DNA of 40,970 nucleotides, taken from IMG/VR virus record IMGVR_UViG_3300029787_000069, positions 1 through 40,970 of that record, one strand, 5' to 3'. Origin of the DNA: a virus. Positions 33,510-40,970 of this stretch are shown piece after piece (the first letter of the stretch is position 1; each line of letters starts with the position of its first letter). Below the pieces are notes generated by a model that worked only from the letters and a program-made list of their open reading frames with translations, was not told the origin of the DNA and ran no database searches. Made by a program: the position numbers and the translations under genes.

Positions 33510-36500
33510 ATGCCTCTTAATAAATTAGAGAATTTTATAAAGAACACTGAGGGTAAAATTCTCTATGTCAACCCAAATGATATAGATGCGACTGATAGTA
33601 TATCTAATCAGGGAAACTCCTTAACTCAACCATTTAAGACGATTCAAAGAGCTCTCCTTGAATCTGCTAGGTTTTCTTATTTGGGTGGTAATGACAATGA
33701 TATTATTGAAAAGACAACAATACTAATATATCCAGGCGATCATACAATTGATAATCGACCAGGTTTTGGAATTAAAGTAGATCCAGGTAATTCAAGTGCT
33801 GCACAAGTTGTATCTCCATCTGGTGCAGCTGCTTCAGCGTCTGAACTACATCTAACACTTAGTTCAAACTTTGATTTAACAGAAGAAGATAATATACTTT
33901 ACAAATTTAATAGTATTAATGGTGGTGTAATCATACCTCGTGGAACCTCATTAGTAGGTTTAGATCTAAGAAAAACAAAAATAAGACCAAAGTACGTTCC
34001 AAATCCAACAGATCCAGATGCTCCATATAGTTCTCTGTTTAGAGTTACTGGTACTTGTTATTTCTGGCAATTCTCAATGTTTGATGGGGATGAGAATGGA
34101 ATAGTATATACAGATAAGAGTGATTTCTCCACAAATAACCAATCAAAACCAACGTTTTCTCATCATAAATTAAGTTGTTTCGAGTATGCTGATGGTGTAA
34201 ATGTTCCTGAAGGATATACATTGACAGATTTAGGTCAATATTATGCCAAACTATCAAATGCTTATAATGTATCATCAACTCGAAATATTTTAGATGCTGA
34301 TAGATATCCTACAAGTGAAACAGGTTTCGCACCACAAAGACCAGAATTTGAAATTGTTGGTGCTTTTGCTAACGATCCAATCGCTATGGCATCTATCAAA
34401 TCTGGAGATGGTGCGACTCCTTCTACTACGATTAACGTCACAACAACGACTTCTCATGGTTTAAATACAGGAACTCCAATTAAGATTAAAGGTATTACAG
34501 TCCCTGATTATAATATATCTACAAAAGTTGCGAGTGTAGTTAGTGCGACTGAATTTACATATATTTTACCATTTGTTCGAAATAATTTACCACCAAATCC
34601 AAGTGCTGCATCAGGAACAATAACAATTGAGACTGATACTGTATCTGGTGCTTCTCCATACATCTTTAACTGTTCTCTACGTTCTGTATGGGGTATGAAT
34701 GGTATGCTTGCCGATGGTAAGAAAGCAACTGGTTTCCGTTCAATGGTTGTTGCTCAGTTTACTGGTATATCTCTACAGAAAGATGATCGTGCGTTTGTTA
34801 AATATGACCAATCAAATAGATCTTATGAAGGTTTAAATGTTACTCTAGTTAGAGGTTCTACACTAGCAGTTCAATCATCATCTACAGATTCTGCGAGTGT
34901 TTATCACTTAGATTCTAATGCTGTTTATCGAAAGGGATGGGGAACAACTCATATTAAGATGGATAATGATGCCATTATGCAGATAGTTTCTGTGTTTGCA
35001 ATAGGTTATCAACAACATTTTGACGCAAATGCTGGTGGTGACGCTTCGGTTACTAACTCCAACTCAAACTTTGGTCAAATATCATTATCATCAAAAGGAT
35101 TTAAAAAAGCAGCATTTATTAAGGATAATAATGCATTTATAACTTCAATAATAACTCCAAGAGCAATTACAGGAAGTGATGCTAATGTTGATTTCCAATC
35201 ATTGGATGTTGGTGTTACGACTGCTGTTGGTGTTTCAAGTCATCTTTATCTCTTTGGATTTACAAATCAGGATGATCCACCTCCAACATCAATACAAGGT
35301 TATCGAATTGGTGCTAGACAGGATGAGAAACTTTCTGTAAGAATTGTATCAGATAATGGAGCATTTGATAATATTAGAGAAGCATCTATCTTTATGACGG
35401 ATAATTCTTTAGGTGTTGGTGCTACAGTTATTCAAGGTACAACATCAAAACAAAAAAAATATATAGTTCAATCAGGACCAACAGCTAATAAATTAGCTCT
35501 AGGAGCTCATGCGATTCAAACTGGTGAAAAAATTAGATTATTCAGTTATGATGGTGACTTACCAGAGAATATTGAAGATAACAAACTTTATTATGCGATT
35601 GATTTAGGTAATAATAATGAAATTAAATTAGCATCTTCCGCTACAAATGCTAGTAACGGAACTGAAATTATAATTTTTGGTGGAACAAATCTTTATATTG
35701 AAAGTCGAGTTCATGATAAAGAGGCTGGAGATGTAGGACATCCAATTCAATTTGATACTAGTGTTAACAACTGGTTTTTACATGTTAATACTAACAATAC
35801 AATTTATACAGATTTAGTAACTCTTGGTACTGGTGGTAATGTTGGTATTGGTCCAAAAACAGCTGTCTCATTAATTAAAAGAACTGATGATCCACGAGGT
35901 CTTGACGAAAAAGTCTATAAGTTACGTGTTGTAATTCCAAAAGAAACAATTCAGGGTAAAAATCCAGAAGAAGGATTTATTATTCAAGAATCAAGTAGCA
36001 CAGGAGCGATTGAAGATAGTGATCTTACCCTCGCAACATTAGAACCAAATGCGAGAACAAAGTTCAATGTAAATAAAAACTTAAGATTAATTGATAATGC
36101 CACAGTTTCTGGAATGACAGTTACTATTGAAACAGAACTTCCACATAATTTAAAAGTGGGTGAAAATATTGATGTTAAAAATATTACAGATACTACAAAC
36201 ACTGCTGGAACATTTGAAGTTGGATACAATGGAACATTTGAAGTTTCTGGTATTACTGATGAAAAAACATTTACATATTCAAGAACTGATGTAAGTGGAG
36301 TAACTCATACAATTCCAAGTTCACTTCAAAATAATATTTCAAGTAGAACTAAACTTTCTCCTAGATTTGAGAGAAATGATATTAAATCAAATTACTACAT
36401 CTATCGAAATGAGGTTATAACACCTTATCTTCAGAACATTCAAGATGGAGTATATCATCTTTTTGTTATAAAAGCAGATAATGCTGTTACTGAAGAATTT

Positions 36501-39500
36501 GTAGATAATTCATACAGTCAGAGAGTTGTTGACTTATATCCACAAAGAGATAGAGATAACATTGATGATAACCCTCCAACAGCAAAATCATTTGCTCTTA
36601 GAAATCCTCTAGGTGATGTTGTTACAAATGAACTTAAAAATAGTATTACCAGAGAATCATTAAACCAATTAGTCCAAGATTTTGGTCAGGGTCTTCGAAT
36701 TTCTGGTGTATCAACAACAAATACTCTTGCTACTCTAACTTTTGATAGAAGACATAATCTTGGAGGACTTGTAACTGGTTCTATCACTGGTGGTTCTGGT
36801 TATACAAATGGAACTTATTATAATGTTAAGATTTTAGAGGGTAATCAGGCTGGAACATGGTCTGGAGCTCTCGCAACAGTAGAGGTATCTGGTAATAGCG
36901 TATCAACTGTAGATATCACATCTGGTGGATCTGCCTATGCTGCTGGAACATATTACTTTGAACAGGCAAAAATTAGTAATGGTAATGCTGATGCGAGATA
37001 TGTAGTTACTGCTGCTGGATTGTCAACAACTTCTGATTTAGATAACGTTCTACAAATTACAGGACTTTCTACTTCTACTGATTTTTATGGAAGAATTACT
37101 ACAATTCCTTCAGCTACAACAGTCAGTCTTGCGAGAACAACTGGTGATCCAGTTCCATCAATAGGTGAATTTGCGATAAACTTAGGTCCTTCACAGGTTG
37201 TTAATAGTGTTTATGAAGCTACATCTGGAATTAGTACATTTACTACATCCACAGGTCACGGTTTAGTCGCTGGTAATTCATTCCAAGTAGTTAATTCAAG
37301 TAATGTTAACTTAGGAGAATTTAATGTAAAAGGAATTGAAAGTCCAGTTAAATTCAGTGTTTCCACAAGTCCTAGATTAACCTCAAACGTAACCGATGGT
37401 AGAATTTTACGTCATGGAATGGATGCTGCCGATGCGATATCTGATGCAGCAAATGAGAGTCTCGGTGCGAGAGGTATGTCATTCTATGATGGTGAAAATT
37501 TAAAATTAGTTGCCAACATCACCAATACAGCAACAGCACTTCGAGTCGATGTTCCTAATGCTGGTATTGGAACAGCAAATCGTTTACCACTTGGATCTTA
37601 TATTCAAGTTGATGCTGAGATGATGAGAATTACTAGCTCTGTGCTAACAGGATCTCAAAATGATGAAATTACTGTAATTCGTGGTGTTTTAGGAACAATA
37701 CAGAAACCTCATACTCTTAATTCAGTAATTCGAAAGATTAAACCACTAGCAATAGAATTAAGAAGACCTTCGATTATTCGTGCTTCGGGTCATACATTTG
37801 AATATGTTGGTTATGGTCCAGGTAACTATTCAACTGGTTTACCTCAAGTTCAGGTCAGAACACTAAATGAAAGAGAAGAATTCTTAGTACAATCACAGGA
37901 AAAATCTTGTGGAACTGTTGTTTATACTGGTATGAACAACCGAGGTGACTTCTTTATTGGTAACAAGAGAGTTAATTCTGCTACTGGTCAGGAGAGAACA
38001 TTTGATGCTCCGATTCCAACAATTACAGGTGAAGATCCTTCAAGATTGTCAGTTATCTTTGATGAAGTTATCATCAAAGAAAGATTAATTGTTGAGGGTG
38101 GTCGAACCAATAAGATTCTATCTCAGTTTGATGGTCCTGTAACCTTTAATAAAGAAGTTAAAATTAATGATAATCTTACAGTAACGGGTTTACTAAAACT
38201 TGAATCTGATATTGAAGTTACATCTGAGACTCAATCCACCAATAAAGATACTGGTTGTATGGTATTGGAAGGTGGTCTTGGTGTTGAGAAAAATCTAAAC
38301 GTTGGTGGTATTACTACGATAACCGATTATCTTAATGTAACAGATGGACACATCGCCATAAAAGCTGGCACTTCAAATGAAGGTTATCGAATTGAGGATG
38401 GTAGTGATATCGAGATGAGTCTCTTTAGATCCACTGTGAGTGGAACTCCTATAGTTCTTAGTGCGAAAGATGGTAAAAGACTTGTTATTGGTGAAAATGG
38501 GTCTGGTCTTGTTGAGATTAGAGATTCTGTAAATGGAACTTATAGGGCAAAATTTACTGAAAATGAGCAGGTATTATATTGGAATGGATCAAATAGATTC
38601 CAAACATATGATTCTGGGGTTGAGATTACTGGAGTTACTACAACTGGTACTTTAATGGTTGGAGCAGCTGCCACAATTACTGGAAACTTGACTGTTAAAG
38701 GCAGTGATATTACTCTTGGTGATTCTAATTCTGATCAACTAATTGTTAATGCTCATATTCTCAGCGATCTTACACCTGCGGGAGTAACTATGGATCTAGG
38801 TGAATCATCAAAACAATGGAGAAATTTATATTTACTTGGCACTGCTGTTGTTGATGGTACAATAGCTGGTGAATTTCTTGAGGCAGATAATTTAGCTCTC
38901 AATAGAGTTCCTTTTACTGTTACTGCTACTAATGCTGGTCATTCAAGACTAGATGATAGTAATAAATTACAATTTAACAATGCTTCTGGTATTCTTACTA
39001 CGGTAAATGGAAATTTAAGTGGTTGGTTAGCGATTGGATCAACAGCAACATTTGATGGAAATGTTACTGCTCCAACATTCATAGGAGATCTTACAGGTAA
39101 TGCTACTACGGCAACTGATCTATCAATCAATGCTACAAATAGGATATTATACCAAGCATCAAATAACAATTCAGCAGTTCTGCCAGCTGGTACTGCTGGT
39201 CAAGTATTAATAAGTGATGGATCTAACGTACCCGTATGGGGAACTAATATTACTGGTAATGCTGCTACTGCAACCAAGATAAGAACAACAAATAAAGCTG
39301 ATGGTTCTCCATCAGCTCATTATCTAACTTTTGTGGGATCCACAGGTACAAATGACTCTGATCTTCATGTTAATTCTGATTTTTATGTACTACCAGATAC
39401 AACTGCTTCTCAGTCTGATCTTCTTATAAGAGGTGATATTACAGCTTTTGCTGCAGCAGCATCTGATGATAAATTAAAAACTAATAAAGTTACAATTAGT

Positions 39501-39779
39501 GATGCTCTAGATAAAGTGATATCATTAAGTGGATTCACATTTGAATGGAATGAACTTGGAGCGAAGATTTTAGGTATTTCTGAAGGTAGTAAAGCAGTCG
39601 GTGTTTCCGCACAGGAAGTTGAAAAAATTGTACCTGAAGCAGTGAAACCAATTGTCACACCAGAAGGTGATGAATTCCTCTCTGTCAAGTATGAGAAATT
39701 AGTTCCTTTACTCATTGAGGCAATTAAAGAATTAAATGATAAGGTCGAAAATTTACAACAACAACTCTCAGATAAATAA
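33510..39779 (+). CDS. giant tail fibre with C-terminal S74 chaperone domain
   Basis: A 2089-residue protein. The N-terminal 100 residues (NPNDIDATDSISNQGNSLTQPFKTIQRALLESA...ILIYPGDHTI) look like the start of a parallel beta-helix. Modules with S-H-G-L-x-x-G-x-x-I (ubiquitin-E1 FCCH-like) occur near 297-350, 863-927 and 1233-1290. The last ~500 residues are fibre repeats (VTGLLKLESDIEV, GVTTTGTLMVGAAATITGNLTVKG). The end is a peptidase S74 intramolecular chaperone: SDDKLKTNK with Ser1985-Lys1990 as likely dyad, then FEWNELG, VGVSAQEVEKIVPEAV, VKYEKLVPLLIEAIKELN. Cleavage at Ser1985 would release about 105 residues after trimer folding. Confidence 0.88.
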   Translation: MPLNKLENFIKNTEGKILYVNPNDIDATDSISNQGNSLTQPFKTIQRALLESARFSYLGGNDNDIIEKTTILIYPGDHTIDNRPGFGIKVDPGNSSAAQVVSPSGAAASASELHLTLSSNFDLTEEDNILYKFNSINGGVIIPRGTSLVGLDLRKTKIRPKYVPNPTDPDAPYSSLFRVTGTCYFWQFSMFDGDENGIVYTDKSDFSTNNQSKPTFSHHKLSCFEYADGVNVPEGYTLTDLGQYYAKLSNAYNVSSTRNILDADRYPTSETGFAPQRPEFEIVGAFANDPIAMASIKSGDGATPSTTINVTTTTSHGLNTGTPIKIKGITVPDYNISTKVASVVSATEFTYILPFVRNNLPPNPSAASGTITIETDTVSGASPYIFNCSLRSVWGMNGMLADGKKATGFRSMVVAQFTGISLQKDDRAFVKYDQSNRSYEGLNVTLVRGSTLAVQSSSTDSASVYHLDSNAVYRKGWGTTHIKMDNDAIMQIVSVFAIGYQQHFDANAGGDASVTNSNSNFGQISLSSKGFKKAAFIKDNNAFITSIITPRAITGSDANVDFQSLDVGVTTAVGVSSHLYLFGFTNQDDPPPTSIQGYRIGARQDEKLSVRIVSDNGAFDNIREASIFMTDNSLGVGATVIQGTTSKQKKYIVQSGPTANKLALGAHAIQTGEKIRLFSYDGDLPENIEDNKLYYAIDLGNNNEIKLASSATNASNGTEIIIFGGTNLYIESRVHDKEAGDVGHPIQFDTSVNNWFLHVNTNNTIYTDLVTLGTGGNVGIGPKTAVSLIKRTDDPRGLDEKVYKLRVVIPKETIQGKNPEEGFIIQESSSTGAIEDSDLTLATLEPNARTKFNVNKNLRLIDNATVSGMTVTIETELPHNLKVGENIDVKNITDTTNTAGTFEVGYNGTFEVSGITDEKTFTYSRTDVSGVTHTIPSSLQNNISSRTKLSPRFERNDIKSNYYIYRNEVITPYLQNIQDGVYHLFVIKADNAVTEEFVDNSYSQRVVDLYPQRDRDNIDDNPPTAKSFALRNPLGDVVTNELKNSITRESLNQLVQDFGQGLRISGVSTTNTLATLTFDRRHNLGGLVTGSITGGSGYTNGTYYNVKILEGNQAGTWSGALATVEVSGNSVSTVDITSGGSAYAAGTYYFEQAKISNGNADARYVVTAAGLSTTSDLDNVLQITGLSTSTDFYGRITTIPSATTVSLARTTGDPVPSIGEFAINLGPSQVVNSVYEATSGISTFTTSTGHGLVAGNSFQVVNSSNVNLGEFNVKGIESPVKFSVSTSPRLTSNVTDGRILRHGMDAADAISDAANESLGARGMSFYDGENLKLVANITNTATALRVDVPNAGIGTANRLPLGSYIQVDAEMMRITSSVLTGSQNDEITVIRGVLGTIQKPHTLNSVIRKIKPLAIELRRPSIIRASGHTFEYVGYGPGNYSTGLPQVQVRTLNEREEFLVQSQEKSCGTVVYTGMNNRGDFFIGNKRVNSATGQERTFDAPIPTITGEDPSRLSVIFDEVIIKERLIVEGGRTNKILSQFDGPVTFNKEVKINDNLTVTGLLKLESDIEVTSETQSTNKDTGCMVLEGGLGVEKNLNVGGITTITDYLNVTDGHIAIKAGTSNEGYRIEDGSDIEMSLFRSTVSGTPIVLSAKDGKRLVIGENGSGLVEIRDSVNGTYRAKFTENEQVLYWNGSNRFQTYDSGVEITGVTTTGTLMVGAAATITGNLTVKGSDITLGDSNSDQLIVNAHILSDLTPAGVTMDLGESSKQWRNLYLLGTAVVDGTIAGEFLEADNLALNRVPFTVTATNAGHSRLDDSNKLQFNNASGILTTVNGNLSGWLAIGSTATFDGNVTAPTFIGDLTGNATTATDLSINATNRILYQASNNNSAVLPAGTAGQVLISDGSNVPVWGTNITGNAATATKIRTTNKADGSPSAHYLTFVGSTGTNDSDLHVNSDFYVLPDTTASQSDLLIRGDITAFAAAASDDKLKTNKVTISDALDKVISLSGFTFEWNELGAKILGISEGSKAVGVSAQEVEKIVPEAVKPIVTPEGDEFLSVKYEKLVPLLIEAIKELNDKVENLQQQLSDK
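39771..39778 (+). promoter_or_regulatory. late-promoter motif GATAAATA for the last fibre gene
   Basis: GATAAATA overlaps the stop of the giant fibre and lies 19 bases before the next ATG. It is the same stop-overlapping layout as at 14651 and 33469. Confidence 0.5.
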
Positions 39780-39797
39780 CTAAAAATAGCATTATAA

Positions 39798-40970
39798 ATG
39801 GCTGATATAAGAAAGACTTTTAATTTTAGAGCTGGTGTACAAGTTGATGACGACGTTTTTATTGTTCGTGGAGAACAGGTCGGTATCGGAACTACAATAC
39901 CAACTCAATCCCTAGATGTTCGTGGTAATGCTAAAGTAGTTGGCATACTTACAGCACAGAACACAGACTTCTCTGCGGGTATCTCTACATTTGGTGATGT
40001 TAAAATTGGAACAGGAATATCAATATCTGCGTCTTCTGGAATCATAAGTGCGACTAAATTTTCTGGAGATGGTTCACTATTACAAAACGTACCAACATCT
40101 GCATGGGTACAGTATAATCAACTTGATGATAATGGATTAAGTGTTGTCTCGATTGCCAAATCTACAGGTAATGTCGGAGTAGCAACAACAGGTGCGAGTA
40201 GTAATAATGATTTTCAAGTTGGAAGCGATCCTCAAGACGGATTTAGTAAGGGAGTTGGTATAGGTTCTGATGGAAACATATATGCTTCGGGAATTATTAC
40301 CGCCACAACATTTAGTGGAACATTAGTTGGTACTGTTGCCACGGTATCAAGTACTCAAGGAAACTTTAGTGACCATATATCAGTTGGTAATACTGTATCT
40401 GTGGGTGGCACAGTTGGACTAGGATCAACTGTATTTTTTGGTAATGGTGTAGAAGCTAGATTTGGTGGTAGTCCGTCTTCTCCAGGTCTTAAAATCTATA
40501 ATAATAATCTGCATACAACTATATTATCATCAAATACTGCTACTATATCAGCTGGGACAGGTATACAAATTTTCGGATTAACATACAATCGTATTCGAGG
40601 AGACAACACACAAATAGTTACTAGTAGTGGAACACAACTATTAAATACTAATACAGAAGAAGTAATTTTAAAATACTCTGGAACGGAGAAACTTAAAACC
40701 ACAAACGAAGGTGTCTTGGTAAGTGGTGGTGCAACATTTACAGGAAATATAGACGCAAATGGAGATTTAGATGTAGATGGACATGCAGAGTTAGATAATG
40801 TAAATGTATCTGGTGTGTCAACATTTACAGGAGCGATTGATGCAAATGGAGATTTAGATGTAGATGGACAAACTGATTTAGATGATCTAGTAGTTGCTGG
40901 TGTTTCAACTTTCAATGATGGAATTACTCTTGGTACAAACTCATCAACATTTGCTGCAAAGTTTATTGAT
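39798..40970 (+). CDS. tail fibre protein, partial at window end
   Basis: An open frame from ATG at 39798 to the end of the window (391 codons, no stop), so the 3' end is missing. It starts MADIRKTFNFRAGVQVDDDVFIVRGEQVGIGTTIPTQSLDVRG, a form typical of cyanophage fibre proteins, and continues with repeats such as FSGDGSLLQNVP and GNFSDHISVGNTVSVGGTVGLGSTVFFG. From 40738 it has a 29-residue repeat containing DANGDLDVDG. Asp/Gly-rich turns suggest Ca2+-binding collagen-like or beta-solenoid fibre. An S74 domain like that of the upstream fibre might lie beyond the edge. Confidence 0.83.
   Translation, partial: MADIRKTFNFRAGVQVDDDVFIVRGEQVGIGTTIPTQSLDVRGNAKVVGILTAQNTDFSAGISTFGDVKIGTGISISASSGIISATKFSGDGSLLQNVPTSAWVQYNQLDDNGLSVVSIAKSTGNVGVATTGASSNNDFQVGSDPQDGFSKGVGIGSDGNIYASGIITATTFSGTLVGTVATVSSTQGNFSDHISVGNTVSVGGTVGLGSTVFFGNGVEARFGGSPSSPGLKIYNNNLHTTILSSNTATISAGTGIQIFGLTYNRIRGDNTQIVTSSGTQLLNTNTEEVILKYSGTEKLKTTNEGVLVSGGATFTGNIDANGDLDVDGHAELDNVNVSGVSTFTGAIDANGDLDVDGQTDLDDLVVAGVSTFNDGITLGTNSSTFAAKFID
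40755..40870 (+). repeat. 87-bp-period tandem repeat in the last fibre gene
   Basis: A 29-bp stretch at 40755-40783 recurs exactly at 40842-40870, an 87-bp period (29 residues) encoding the unit containing ANGDLDVDG. Further units may continue past the window. Confidence 0.88.

Noticed and set aside
40496-40915. Minus-strand frame of 139 codons with repeated ACPSTSKSPFAS units
   Set aside because: It is the antisense of the 87-bp-period repeat in the last fibre gene, so its repeats follow automatically.
1-40970. CRISPR array, tRNA, integrase, transposase or diversity-generating retroelement
   Set aside because: No regularly spaced repeats, cloverleaf, recombinase motif or reverse transcriptase was seen; gaps between genes are mostly under 50 bases.

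Overview
The window looks like part of a marine T4-like myovirus genome. It is very A+T-rich by eye and densely packed, with many TAATG or ATGA start/stop overlaps. It carries T4-type replication genes (32, 33, 59) and baseplate genes (4, 5, 26, 27, 48, 51, 53, and a tail-tube-fold gene that is probably 54). The auxiliary genes thyX and phoH, and a DUF1825-type protein that is otherwise cyanobacterial, point to a cyanophage of the Prochlorococcus/Synechococcus T4-like group. A related marine phage such as a pelagiphage cannot be excluded, because no photosynthesis gene lies in the window. All family calls come from reading protein motifs; no search was run.

Region 1 (1-5.4 kb, + strand) is nucleotide metabolism and replication. 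After a terminator it runs: two small unknown genes, thyX, a small protein, phoH, an MGME1/RecB-like PD-(D/E)XK nuclease, the late-transcription co-activator (33), a small protein, helicase loader (59), DUF1825, and ssDNA-binding protein (32). Gene 32 has its own perfect sigma70-type promoter overlapped by a phage late-promoter motif, and a ~200-nt structured leader. A strong terminator follows it.

Region 2 (5.4-7.9 kb, - strand) encodes baseplate wedge 53, tube cap 48, an unknown protein, and head-completion protein 4. It is driven from a 42-bp divergent intergenic region that holds face-to-face late-promoter motifs.

Region 3 (7.9-30.5 kb, + strand) is a long baseplate, tail and fibre module. 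It contains a tube-fold initiator, 26, 51, two tape-measure-like paralogues, hub 27, a lysozyme-less gp5 OB protein, a D/G-rich repeat protein, a small beta-helix spike-like protein, a pectate-lyase-like fibre, two tandem giant paralogues, a leucine-rich-repeat protein and a small structural protein.

Region 4 (30.5-41 kb) starts with a lone minus-strand gene for a PA14-like adhesin, whose stop codon abuts the convergent upstream gene. Three small + strand genes follow, then a 2089-residue fibre ending in an S74 autoproteolytic chaperone domain, then the start of another fibre gene that runs off the window. Late-promoter-like CTAAATA/ATAAATA octamers precede most transcription units.

The most notable points are: the structured gene-32 leader with paired A/U-rich repeats at the ribosome binding site; a 27-bp exact repeat linking the end of gene 26 to the opposite-strand adhesin gene; the LRR and PA14 adhesin cassette sharing an N-terminal module; the apparently interrupted PA14 domain; and the separation of the gp5 OB domain from a spike-like beta-helix protein.
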